Positions 26,981-35,429 of a DNA stretch of 64,000 bases are shown piece after piece (the stretch's first letter is position 1; the number at the start of each line of letters is the position of its first letter). The position numbers were made by a program, and so were the translations under genes. Under the pieces are notes generated by a model. That model was not told the origin of the DNA and made no database searches. It saw nothing but the letters and a program-made list of their open reading frames with translations. The stretch is from Nocardioides houyundeii (lineage in GTDB: Bacteria > Actinomycetota > Actinomycetes > Propionibacteriales > Nocardioidaceae), in contig NZ_CP025581.1 of NCBI RefSeq assembly GCF_002865585.1, forward strand, positions 682,001 to 746,000, in the 5' to 3' direction.

Positions 26981-28608
26981 ATGAACCCCACCGAGCAGCA
27001 GCAGGGCGCCGCCCCTGATGTCATCGTCCTGGGCAGTGGGTGTGCCGGGATGATGACGGCCCTCGCCGCCGCCGACGCCGGTGCCAGCGTGGCGCTCTAC
27101 GAGAAGGCCGACGTGCTGGGCGGCACCACCGCCCTGTCCAGCGGCGTGGCGTGGCTGCCCGGCAACAAGTACCAGGCCGAGCACGGTGTCGAGGACTCCG
27201 TCGACGACGGGCGCGCCTACCTCACGGCGCTCTCCCACGGGATGATCCTTCCCGAGTTCACCGATGCCTTCGTCGGCACCGTGAACGAGATGCTGGAGTG
27301 GGTCGAGGAGCGCACCCCGTTGCGGATGCGGCTGGTGCCCGGCTACCCCGACTACCACCCGGAGTTCCCGGGCGGGAGGCCCGGCGGCGGCCGCTCCACC
27401 GAGCCCGAGCTCTTCTCCTTCGACCTGCTCGGGGAGTGGGCCGAGAAGTTCCTGGGCTTCCGCCGCTCGATGTACGTCGGCGAGACGCCGGTCGGTGGCG
27501 GCACCGGCTTCCTCACGCCCGAGGAGGAGAAGCGGCGCGCCGACGAGCAGCTCGAGGGTCTCGGCCGCGGCATGCTCGGCGCCCTGCTCAAGGGTCTGCT
27601 CGACCGCGGCGTGGAGGTGCGCACCGGCACCGCCGCGGTGCGGCTGCTGACCGAGGACGGCGCGGTGACCGGCGTGGAGCTCGCCGACGGCCGGCGGGTG
27701 GGCGCCCGGCGCGGGGTGGTGCTGGCCACCGGTGGCTTCGAGCGCGACCCCGAGCTGGTCAGGTCCTTCCTGCGCGGACCCGTCAGCAACTCCCCAGGGG
27801 CCCCCACCAACACGGGCGACGGTCTGCGGATGGCCATGCGGGTGGGCGCCGCGCTCGGCGTGATGCGGGAGGCCTGGTGGGTCCCGGTGGTGACCATCCC
27901 CGGGTTCTCCGGCGAGCAGTACTCCGGCCACGGGGTGCAGCTGGTCCAGCGCGAGCGCACCCTGCCGCGCACCATCCTGGTCAACGGCGACGGGCGGCGC
28001 TTCACCAACGAGGCCGCCAACTACAACGCGCTCGGTGCGGTCTTCCACGCCTTCCACCCGACCCGCTTCGCCTACGAGAACCAGCCGGCCTGGGCGGTCT
28101 TCGACCAGGGCTTCGTCGAGCAGTACGGCGGGTACGGCGTGCCCCCGGCGGCGAGATGCCGGAGTGGATGGCTCGGGCGGACTCGGTCGCGGAGCTGGCC
28201 GCGCTGATCGGCGTCCCGGCCGAGCAGCTCAGCGCGACCGTCGAGCGCTGGAACGAGCTCTGCGCCGCCGGTCACGACGACGACCACGGCCGCGGCGACT
28301 CGGCGTACGACGGCTGGTGCGGGGACCGCAACCACTACCCGGGGACCGCCGCCACCCTGGGGCCCATCGACCGGGGGCCCTTCTACGCCTCACCCGTGCA
28401 CGCCAGCTCGCTGGGCACCAAGGGTGGTCCGCAGACCACCGTGGACTGCGAGGTGCTCGACGTGGACGGGGCGGTGATCCCGGGCCTCTACGCGGTCGGC
28501 AACGCGATGGCCGCCCCCACCGGGATGGTCTACGGCGGCGCCGGCGGCACCCTCGGTCCGGCGATGGTCTTCGGCTACCGCTGCGGACGAGCGGTGGCGG
28601 GGGTCTGA
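26981..28608 (+). pseudogene. FAD-dependent oxidoreductase, KstD/fumarate reductase-like, frameshifted
   Basis: Starts at ATG 26981 after GGAGGA. The N-terminal part has G-S-G-C-A-G-M-M (FAD) and G-G-T-T-A-L-S-S-G-V-A-W, typical of 3-ketosteroid delta-1-dehydrogenase-like proteins. After about 390 residues the frame is lost at 28142-28148 (CCCCC followed by GG where GGG is expected). The rest (G-G-E-M-P-E-W to T-G-M-V-Y-G-G-A-G-G-T-L-G-P-A) continues perfectly one frame over to 28608. Restoring one G gives about 543 residues, normal for the family. Both halves keep strong coding character, so a sequencing error or very recent mutation is likely. If intact it would desaturate a cyclic ketone. 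Confidence 0.8.
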
Positions 28609-28651
28609 GCCCCGCTCCCTTGCCCTGCCGGATGTGATCTGCAACACTCCT

Positions 28652-28680
28652 TCCTGAAATCATGATCACCGATATCAGGA
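28652..28680. promoter_or_regulatory. ATCATGAT operator candidate inside a TCCTGA/TCAGGA inverted repeat
   Basis: ATCATGAT (28659-28666) sits between TCCTGA (28652) and its inverted copy TCAGGA (28675), 14 bases before the start codon of the NTF2-FMO gene. A protein bound here would block translation initiation or the promoter. Confidence 0.55.
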
Positions 28681-28693
28681 TTGGAGTCTCGGG

Positions 28694-30477
28694 ATGACGA
28701 CCACTGATCAGCAGGTGACGCCGGACCTGGACGGGCTCGCTGGAGCCTGGCTGGACCAGTTCCAGGGGGCCCTGCGCAACGCGGCCGTGACGGCGACCAC
28801 CGACCTCTTCCACCCCGACGCCTGGTGGCGCGACCTGCTCGCGTTCACGCTGGACCTGCGCACCGCGCACGGTCACGAGGCCCTGGCGGCGCGGATCTCC
28901 GAGTCCCCCACGGGACCTGTCTCGCTCGCGCTGACGGGACCGGCGACCCTGGTCGAGGCGGGGGCGGAGCCGTGGATCCAGGCGATGTTCGAGCTCGAGA
29001 CCCCGCTCGCCCGCGGACGAGGCGTGCTGCGACTGGTCGAGCGGGACGGTGCCTGGCGTGCCTGGACCGTGCTCACCGCCATGGACGAGCTGGTGGGCCA
29101 CGAGGAGCTGACCGGGACGCGTCGGCCGCTCGGGGGCGCCCAGGGCGAGGACCGGATGGCCCGCAGCTGGACCGAGGCGCGCCGTCGGCAGCAGGAGTTC
29201 CTCGACTCCGAACCGGCTGTGCTGGTGGTCGGCGCCGGACACGGCGGTCTCGGACTCGCGGCACGGCTGGGGTGCCTCGGGGTGCCGACCCTGGTGGTCG
29301 ACCGCGCCGAGCGGATCGGTGACGGGTGGCGCAACCGCTACGACTCGCTCGTGCTGCACGACCCGGTCTGGTACGACCACCTGCCCTACCTCCCCTTCCC
29401 GGCGAGCTGGCCGGTCTACACCCCGAAGGACAAGCTGGCCGACTGGCTCGAGTCCTACGCCAGCACCATGGAGCTCAATGTCTGGACGGGCACCGAGCTG
29501 GTCGACAGCGCCCGCCAGGACGAGTCCGGCGAGTGGACCGTCACCGTGAAGCGGGCCGACGGCTCCCAGCGCACGGTCCGGCCCCGGCACGTGGTGCTGG
29601 CCACCGGGGTCAGCGGCACCGAGCCCAACCTGCCCGAGCTGCCGGGCGCCGAGGAGTTCTCCGGGCTGGCCTGCCACTCCAAGGACTTCCCCCGCGGCGT
29701 CGACTTCGCCGGTCGACGGGCCGTGGTGGTGGGCAGCTGCAACAGCGGCCACGACATCGCCCAGGAGCTGTTCGAGAAGGGTGCGGAGGTGACGATGGTC
29801 CAGCGCTCGCCCACCTACGTGGTCAGCGTCGCCGGGTCGGCCATCGCCATGACCGGCATGTACGACGAGACCGGTCCGCCCACGGACGTGGCCGACCTGC
29901 TCGGTGCGTCCTTCCCGTTCAACTGCGCGCCGGAGATGCACCAGGCGACCACCGCGGCGATGGCCGAGCACGACGAGGAGATGCTGGCGGGCCTGGCCGA
30001 GGCCGGCTTCCTCACCTCCTCCGGCATCAACGGCACCGGCGCTCTCCAGCTCTTCCTGCAGCGCGGCGGGGGCTACTACATCAACGTGGGCGCCTCGGAG
30101 CTGATCGCGGCGGGCAAGATCGCCGTCCGCTCGGGCGTGGGGGTGGAGCGGTTCACCCCGAGGGCCTCCAGCTCACCGACGGCACCTCGCTGGAGGCCGA
30201 CGTCATCGTCTTCGCCACCGGCTACCAGGGGATGCTCGAGACCGCGCGCCGGCTGCTCGGCGACGAGGTCGCGGACCGCTGCGGCCCCGTCTGGGGGCTG
30301 GACGAGGAGGGCGAGCTCCAGGGCGTGTGGCGCCGGTCCGGCTACGACGGCCTGTGGTTCATGGGCGGCAACCTCGCGATGGCCCGCTACTACGGCAAGT
30401 TCCTCGCGCTCCAGATCAAGGCAGACGAAGCGGGACTCGCCGAGTCCCAGAACCTCTCGGAAGGCAGGACCGCATGA
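28694..30477 (+). pseudogene. NTF2-like/flavin-containing monooxygenase fusion, frameshifted
   Basis: Starts at ATG 28694 with GGAG upstream. Residues about 14-150 are an NTF2/SnoaL-like domain; from about 175 on it is an FMO/Baeyer-Villiger-type flavoprotein. V-V-G-A-G-H-G-G (FAD) is at 178-185 and V-V-V-G-S-C-N-S-G-H-D-I-A (NADPH) near 345-357. At 30160 one G is missing after CCCCG; the frame shifts by one base and continues as E-G-L-Q-L-T-D-G-T to V-I-V-F-A-T-G-Y-Q and ends at 30477. Restored length about 594 residues. The stop overlaps the next SDR start (ATGA), which argues that the C-terminal part is still under selection. It would oxygenate a ring or ketone. Confidence 0.82.
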
Positions 30478-31358
30478 GCGACACCACGACGACCTCCACC
30501 CCCCAGGCAGCCCGGGCGGGGCAGCCCCTGGCCGGCAAGGTCGCCCTGATCACCGGGGCAGCGCGCGGGCAGGGCCGCAGTCACGCGCTGCGGCTGGCCC
30601 GGGACGGAGCGGCGATCGTCGCCGTCGACCTGTGCGAGCACATCAGCAGCCTGGACGGGTTCTACGACCTGGCCACGCCCGAGGACCTCGCCGAGACGGT
30701 GCGCCAGGTGGAGGCGCTCGGGGGCCGGATCCACGCCGCCCAGGTCGACGTGCGCGACATCGACGCGCTGACCGCCGCCGTGGACGCCGGCGTCTCGCAG
30801 CTCGGCAGCCTCGACATCGTGGTCGCCAACGCGGGCATCTTCACCTTCGGCGAGGCCACCCACGAGGTGGCCGAGGACTCCTGGCACCAGCTGATGGACG
30901 TCAACGTCACCGGCGTCTGGCACACCTACAAGGCGGCCGCGCCGCACCTGATCGCCGCGGGAGCGGGCGGCTCGGTGATCATCATCGCCTCGCTGGCCGG
31001 CTTCAAGGGGCTGGCCAACGTGGCGGCGTACACCACGACCAAGCACGCCATCGTCGGGCTGATGAAGGTGCTGGCCAACGAGCTCGGTCCGCACGGCATC
31101 CGGGTCAACACCATCCACCCCAACTCGATCGACACCGAGATGGTCAAGAACTCCCGCACCTACCGGCTCTTCCGTCCCGACCTGGACGAGCCGCGCGCGG
31201 AGGACGCGGAAGCCGCGTTCGCCGGGCTCAACCCCATGGGCAAGGCGTGGATCGAGCCCGAGCACGTCTCGAACGCGGTGGCCTGGCTGGCGGGTCCGGA
31301 GTCCTACTACGTCTCCGGCGGGCAGATTCCGGTGGACGGCGGCGCGTCAATCCAGTGA
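30474..31358 (+). CDS. Mycofactocin-coupled SDR family oxidoreductase
   Basis: 294 residues from ATG at 30474, overlapping the FMO stop. I-T-G-A-A-R-G-Q-G-R-S-H-A near residue 28 is the signature of mycofactocin-associated SDRs. Further motifs are D-V-R near 93, A-N-A-G-I near 118, the catalytic Y-T-T-T-K near 185 and a long C-terminal substrate loop with H-P-N-S-I-D-T-E-M. It probably oxidises a secondary alcohol to the ketone that the coupled FMO would oxygenate, or reduces the reverse. It is about 35-40% alike by eye to the SDR at 16621 and not a recent copy. Confidence 0.88.
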   Translation: MSDTTTTSTPQAARAGQPLAGKVALITGAARGQGRSHALRLARDGAAIVAVDLCEHISSLDGFYDLATPEDLAETVRQVEALGGRIHAAQVDVRDIDALTAAVDAGVSQLGSLDIVVANAGIFTFGEATHEVAEDSWHQLMDVNVTGVWHTYKAAAPHLIAAGAGGSVIIIASLAGFKGLANVAAYTTTKHAIVGLMKVLANELGPHGIRVNTIHPNSIDTEMVKNSRTYRLFRPDLDEPRAEDAEAAFAGLNPMGKAWIEPEHVSNAVAWLAGPESYYVSGGQIPVDGGASIQ

Positions 31359-31364
31359 ATGTTT

Positions 31365-31374
31365 GTCACGTGAC
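31365..31374. promoter_or_regulatory. GTCACGTGAC palindrome upstream of the NTF2-FadD operon
   Basis: A perfect ten-base palindrome 50 bases before the next gene, followed by an AT-rich stretch (CATATGTATCG, AACAATATC). It is the only clear inverted repeat in this promoter, which lacks the ATCATGAT core. Confidence 0.45.
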
Positions 31375-31424
31375 CCAAACCATATGTATCGTTCTCAACA
31401 ATATCCCTTTTCCAAGGAGACCCC

Positions 31425-31829
31425 ATGACTGACCGCTCTGCTGTCGAAGAACTGGCCAACCGCTACTCGCTGGCCTACGACACCGCTGATCTCGACACGC
31501 TGGAGTCGGTCTTCACCGAGGATGCGACGTTCTCGATGGTGATCGCCGGGGGCGACAAGCTGTCCTTCGGTCCGCGGGACGCGATCATGAAGCTCATGGG
31601 GGACTCGCTCTCCTCGCAGACCGACCAGCGTCGTCACGTCAACACCAACCTCATCGTCGAGGGCACCGAGGGCGGGGTCACCCGGACCAAGCACTACCTC
31701 ACCCTGATGGGCACCGAGAATGGCGCGATCACGCTGCTCTCCGCCGGTCTCTACTCCTCCGAGATCGTCGAGGACGGCGGCCGCCTCCGGTTCAAGACGC
31801 TGCACCTGGACCTGGACAAGGCGTACTGA
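31425..31829 (+). CDS. NTF2/SnoaL-like family protein 3
   Basis: 134 residues from ATG at 31425 with CCAAGGAG upstream. A minimal SnoaL-like fold: E-L-A-N-R-Y-S-L-A-Y-D-T-A-D-L-D at the N-terminus, F-T-E-D-A-T-F-S, then R-R-H-V-N-T-N-L near residue 70 with the conserved His. The length is that of bacterial ketosteroid-isomerase-like enzymes. It heads the operon that continues with a CoA ligase, a MaoC pair and a thioesterase. An isomerase or dehydratase on a CoA- or free-acid ring intermediate is likely. The stop is embedded in a 13-bp tandem repeat. Confidence 0.8.
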   Translation: MTDRSAVEELANRYSLAYDTADLDTLESVFTEDATFSMVIAGGDKLSFGPRDAIMKLMGDSLSSQTDQRRHVNTNLIVEGTEGGVTRTKHYLTLMGTENGAITLLSAGLYSSEIVEDGGRLRFKTLHLDLDKAY

Positions 31830-31895
31830 CAAGCCGTACTGACAAGCCGTACTGACCGGGCGTACCGACCGGGCGCCTGACCGGGCGTACTGACA
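31822..31895. repeat. Degenerate 13-bp tandem repeat overlapping a stop codon
   Basis: Six units, each beginning CGTA-, CGTACC- or CGCC- and followed by TGAC or CGAC, start at 31822, 31835, 31848, 31861, 31874 and 31886. The first contains the TGA of NTF2-like protein 3. The first three units (cgtactgacaagc) are nearly identical, the later ones carry GGG. Confidence 0.85.
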
Positions 31896-31940
31896 CGCTC
31901 GCGCACCGACCACCCTCACGAGACTCCGGAGAACAACCGC

Positions 31941-33494
31941 ATGAACCAAGGACTCATCCCCGCCAAGTGGGCTGCCCTGACCCCGGACCGTCAGGCCGTC
32001 TACGACGCCGCTGCGGACCTCCGGGTCTCGTGGGCGGAGCTCGACGAGATGGTGCGTCGGCTGGCCAACGGCCTGCTCGGCCTCGGCCTGAAGAAGGGCG
32101 ACCGGGTCGCCATGCTCTCGCGCAACTGCGTGGAGTTCCAGGCGCTCTACTTCGCCGCCGGCCGCGCCGGTCTGGTGACCCAGCCGCTCAACTGGCGGCT
32201 CGCCGGACCGGCCCTGGCCGGCGTCGTGCGCGACGCCGCGCCCAAGGTGGTGATCGGCCAGGCCGAGTTCCACGAGGCCCTGGAGGACATCAAGGCGCAG
32301 GTCGACGTCCCGCACTGGCTCGAGTTCGGCGAGTCCTCGGACGGGTCGTTCGACGACCTGGTCAAGCGCTCCTCCAGCCTGGAGCCTGCCCCCAGCAGCC
32401 TGGTGGTCGACAGCGACCCGTTCTTCCTGCTCTACACCGGTGGCACCACCGGCGACTCCAAGGGCGCCCTGCACACCCACGGCAGCGCCGCGGCGGGCAT
32501 GCTCAACCAGACCGTGGCCGAGCGGATCGTGCCCAGCGACGTCTACATGCTGACCGGGCAGATGTACCACATCCCGATCGTGCTGGCGATGAACTACATG
32601 AAGCACGGCTGCCCGCTGGTGCTGATGAACTTCGAGCCCAAGCTCGCCCTCGACCTGATCGAGAACGAGAAGGTCTCGGCGTTCCTCGGGGTCACCACCA
32701 TGCTCAACTGGATGATGGCGCAGGAGAACTTCTCCAGCTACGACCTCTCCAGCCTCCGCAACATCCAGTACGGCGGCGGCCCGATGCCCTCCAGCGTCGT
32801 GCGCCAGGCCCTCGACCTCTTCCCGTGCACCCTGATCCAGGGCTACGGGCAGACCGAGGGCACCACGATGACCTTCCTGTCGCAGGAGGACCACCAGGAC
32901 GCGATCAACGGGATCCACCCCGAGCGCCTCAAGTCCTGCGGCCGCGAGGGCTTCGTCACCAGCGTGCGGGTCGTCGACCCCGACGGCAACGACGTGCCCC
33001 GCGACGGGCACACGCCGGGCCAGATCATCGTCAAGAGCCCGGCCAACATGTCCGGCTACCTCGGTCGCCCCGACCTCACCGCGGACACCCTGCGCGACGG
33101 GTGGATGTGGACCGGCGACATCGCCTGCTGGGACTCCGAGCGCTACATCTTCATCGTGGACCGCGCCAAGGACATGATCATCTCCGGCGGCGAGAACATC
33201 TACTCGGTGCAGGTCGAGGAGGCCATCAACTCCCACCCGGCCGTGCTGGAGTGCGCCGTCATCGGCGTCCCCGACGAGGAGTGGGGCGAGACCGTCAAGG
33301 GCTACGTCGTGCTCAAGCCGGGTCAGGAGGCCACCGAGAACGACATCATCGAGCAGGCCAAGAAGCACCTGGCCAGCTACCAGAAGCCGCGCTCGGTCGA
33401 GTTCGTCAGCGAGCTGCCCAAGGCGCCCACCGGCAAGATCCTCAAGCGCGAGCTGCGCCGTCCGTACTGGGAGGACCAGGACCGCAATGTCTGA
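31941..33494 (+). CDS. Acyl-CoA synthetase (AMP-forming), FadD-like
   Basis: 517 residues from ATG at 31941. Adenylation signatures: L-L-Y-T-G-G-T-T-G-D-S-K-G near residue 160 (ATP loop), G-Y-G-Q-T-E-G near 300, T-G-D-I-A-C-W near 390, R-A-K-D-M-I-I-S-G-G-E-N-I-Y near 410, and the catalytic Lys in P-T-G-K-I-L-K-R near 500. It is fully canonical and probably activates a carboxylic acid intermediate to its CoA ester. The stop overlaps the next start by eight bases. First of three CoA ligases in the island, and closest to the standard fatty-acyl type. Confidence 0.93.
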   Translation: MNQGLIPAKWAALTPDRQAVYDAAADLRVSWAELDEMVRRLANGLLGLGLKKGDRVAMLSRNCVEFQALYFAAGRAGLVTQPLNWRLAGPALAGVVRDAAPKVVIGQAEFHEALEDIKAQVDVPHWLEFGESSDGSFDDLVKRSSSLEPAPSSLVVDSDPFFLLYTGGTTGDSKGALHTHGSAAAGMLNQTVAERIVPSDVYMLTGQMYHIPIVLAMNYMKHGCPLVLMNFEPKLALDLIENEKVSAFLGVTTMLNWMMAQENFSSYDLSSLRNIQYGGGPMPSSVVRQALDLFPCTLIQGYGQTEGTTMTFLSQEDHQDAINGIHPERLKSCGREGFVTSVRVVDPDGNDVPRDGHTPGQIIVKSPANMSGYLGRPDLTADTLRDGWMWTGDIACWDSERYIFIVDRAKDMIISGGENIYSVQVEEAINSHPAVLECAVIGVPDEEWGETVKGYVVLKPGQEATENDIIEQAKKHLASYQKPRSVEFVSELPKAPTGKILKRELRRPYWEDQDRNV

Positions 33495-33924
33495 CCCCGG
33501 CCCCTACGACGACCGCGTCGGCCGGGAGTTCCCCGGCGGCTCCTACACCTTGGAGCCGTGGCGGGCCTGGCTGGTGGCCGACACCCTGCTGGACGACCCG
33601 ACCGACGACACGCCCCACCCGGTGCTGGCCTGGATGGGCGGCGTCGCCGGGATGGGGATGACCTGGGACGACCTGTTCGCCTGGTTCGACGCCTCGGCCG
33701 ACGACGGCCCGATGTTCGGCGAGCACAGCACCACCCTGCACCAGCCGCTCGAGGCCGGGGCGACGTACGTCGTGTCCGGTCGCATCGTCTCGGTGCAGCG
33801 CAAGGTCGGCAAGCGGGCCGGTGCTTTCGACATCGTCGGCTACGAGCTCGACCTGCACCACGGGGGCGACCTGGTCGCTCGCTGCTACAACTCCCTGGTC
33901 TTCCCGAGGAGGGATGCGGCATGA
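33487..33924 (+). CDS. MaoC-like dehydratase, N-terminal hot-dog half
   Basis: 145 residues from ATG at 33487, overlapping the ligase. A hot-dog domain without the hydratase His motif: W-L-V-A-D-T-L near residue 30, F-G-E-H-S-T-T-L-H-Q-P-L near 77 and a final strand Y-N-S-L-V-F-P. Two-gene hydratases of actinobacterial sterol degradation are built from one catalytic and one non-catalytic hot-dog protein. This one should be the non-catalytic half, paired with the gene that overlaps its stop. Together they would hydrate an enoyl-CoA whose bulky ring needs an enlarged pocket. Confidence 0.8.
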   Translation: MSDPGPYDDRVGREFPGGSYTLEPWRAWLVADTLLDDPTDDTPHPVLAWMGGVAGMGMTWDDLFAWFDASADDGPMFGEHSTTLHQPLEAGATYVVSGRIVSVQRKVGKRAGAFDIVGYELDLHHGGDLVARCYNSLVFPRRDAA

Positions 33925-34346
33925 GCGGCACGCGCGTGGAGGTCGGGACCGAGATCCCGCCGCTGGAGCTCGACGTCGACCCGGAGAAGATGAAGGTGAT
34001 GGCGGCCCTGCTCGCCGATCCCAACCCGATCCACTTCGACACCCGGGCGCTCGCCGCGCTGGGCATGGACCAGCGTCCGGTCAACCAGGGGCCGCTCAAC
34101 ATGGGCTACCTGCAGACCATGCTGGCCCGCTGGGCGGGCGGCCGCGACCGCCTGCTCACCTTCCGGGTGCGCTTCCAGGGCAACGTGCTCGCCGGTGACC
34201 GGGTCCGCGCCAGCGGCACGGTGACCGGGGTGGCCCAGACCGATCGGGGCCGGGTCGCCACCTGCGACATCAGCCTGGAGGTGCTCGGCGGCAGCACCGC
34301 ACTGACCGGCACCGCCGAGGTGCTCATCGACGAGGAGACATCGTGA
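33921..34346 (+). CDS. MaoC-like dehydratase, catalytic hot-dog half
   Basis: 141 residues from ATG at 33921 with GAGGAGGG upstream, ATGA overlap. The hydratase-2 motif is present: A-D-P-N-P-I-H-F-D-T-R-A-L near residue 33, giving the Asp-His catalytic pair. The following N-Q-G-P-L-N-M-G-Y and L-T-F-R-V-R-F-Q-G-N-V are also typical. It is the partner of the preceding gene, forming a heteromeric enoyl-CoA hydratase of the kind described for cholesterol side-chain catabolism (ChsH-type). It is followed at once by a thioesterase. Confidence 0.87.
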   Translation: MSGTRVEVGTEIPPLELDVDPEKMKVMAALLADPNPIHFDTRALAALGMDQRPVNQGPLNMGYLQTMLARWAGGRDRLLTFRVRFQGNVLAGDRVRASGTVTGVAQTDRGRVATCDISLEVLGGSTALTGTAEVLIDEETS

Positions 34347-34789
34347 CCCTGACCCACGACCCTGAGAAGGGCCGGACCGGCTTCCAGCTCGCCTACGGCG
34401 ACACCGACACCGTCGGCATCGCCTACTTCGGCATCTACTACCGCTGGATGGAGCGCTGCTACTCGACCTGGCTGTTCGCCAACGGGATCCGCAGCGGGCA
34501 GATGGCCGAGGACCTGGGTGTGGTCACCGTGGGCATCAGCTCCGGCTGCCGGTACGTCGACACCGTCGAGGTCTTCGACGAGATCACCTGCCAGGCCGTG
34601 GCCGACCGGATCGGCACCACCTCCTACGTCGTGGGCTTCGAGTTCACCCGGGGGGACCAGCTGGTCACCAAGGGGCAGATGACCTTCGCGGCGCGCGACC
34701 CGGAGACCTTCGGCAAGGCCGCCATCCCGGACCGGCTGCTCGAGGTGGTTCGCAGCCTTCCCGAACCGCGGTTCGAGGTCAGCGCGTGA
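34343..34789 (+). CDS. Acyl-CoA thioesterase (4HBT-like hot-dog)
   Basis: 148 residues from GTG at 34343 (GTGA overlap). Hot-dog fold with Y-G-D-T-D-T-V-G-I-A-Y-F-G-I-Y-Y near residue 18, matching the 4-hydroxybenzoyl-CoA thioesterase motif in which the Asp is catalytic. R-W-M-E-R-C and E-I-T-C-Q-A-V-A follow as expected. It would hydrolyse an aromatic- or alicyclic-CoA, freeing CoA from a dead-end or regulating pool size. It overlaps its neighbours on both sides, so it belongs to the five-gene operon. Confidence 0.85.
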   Translation: MTLTHDPEKGRTGFQLAYGDTDTVGIAYFGIYYRWMERCYSTWLFANGIRSGQMAEDLGVVTVGISSGCRYVDTVEVFDEITCQAVADRIGTTSYVVGFEFTRGDQLVTKGQMTFAARDPETFGKAAIPDRLLEVVRSLPEPRFEVSA

Positions 34790-35313
34790 CCTCGGCGGGC
34801 GACCCGGGCGCGCTGGCCGGCCTCCTGGACCGGGAGGCGGTGCGCGACCTGGTCGCCCGCTACGCCTTCGCCGTCGACGACCACGATCTCGACGCCCTGG
34901 CGCAGATGTTCCACCCCGACGCGGTCTTCGACCGGGACGGGCACCTGGCCACCGGCTGGCCGGAGATCGCCGAGACCCTAGGGGCCTCGATGCGCGGCTT
35001 CCAGCGGATGATCCACACCCCGCACGCGGTCGTGGTGGAGCTGACCGGCGCGGACACCGCGACCGGCGCCTCCAGCGGGCACGGCGAGCTGATCACCCGG
35101 CGCGGGGTGGTGCTGGCCGCCTACCGCTACCGCGACGAGTTCGCCCGGCACCAGGGGCGGTGGGTCTTCACCCGCCGCGAGGTGCGGTTCCTGTACGCCA
35201 CCTCCGCCGACGCGTACGACGCCACCCTGGCCGAGGTCGACCGGGTCCGGTTCCCGGGCGACGAGCCGCGTTCCAGCACGGTCATCCCCCGGCAGCAGCC
35301 CTCGATCGCCTAA
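34786..35313 (+). CDS. NTF2/SnoaL-like family protein 4
   Basis: 175 residues from GTG at 34786, again a four-base overlap. V-R-D-L-V-A-R-Y-A-F-A-V-D-D-H-D-L-D is the SnoaL_4-type opening, H-P-D-A-V-F-D-R-D-G follows, and M-I-H-T-P-H-A near residue 75 supplies the conserved His. The C-terminal tail is Pro/Arg-rich and probably disordered. The fourth free NTF2-like gene, and the last of the operon. Four diverged copies plus one fused domain in 9 kb suggests separate steps on one ring system rather than redundancy. Confidence 0.8.
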   Translation: MTSAGDPGALAGLLDREAVRDLVARYAFAVDDHDLDALAQMFHPDAVFDRDGHLATGWPEIAETLGASMRGFQRMIHTPHAVVVELTGADTATGASSGHGELITRRGVVLAAYRYRDEFARHQGRWVFTRREVRFLYATSADAYDATLAEVDRVRFPGDEPRSSTVIPRQQPSIA

Positions 35314-35349
35314 AGAGACGATTCATACTCATAAATTGGGTAGAACGTG

Positions 35350-35376
35350 TTGACACAACCCTGATCATGATATTCA
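35350..35376 (+). promoter_or_regulatory. Candidate promoter with overlapping ATCATGAT operator
   Basis: TTGACA at 35350-35355 is followed 15 bases later by TATTCA; the perfect ATCATGAT core lies at 35364-35371 between and touching them. A repressor bound here would cover the -10 element. It lies 54 bases before the start of the KstD-like gene. Confidence 0.6.
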
Positions 35377-35429
35377 CTCTTCCCGGGATGATTGTGATGT
35401 AGACCACCCTGAAGAAGGAGTGTCAAACC

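Noticed and set aside
31822..31895. Possible CRISPR-like array
   Set aside because: Units are 13 bp and abut without spacers, so it is a simple tandem repeat.
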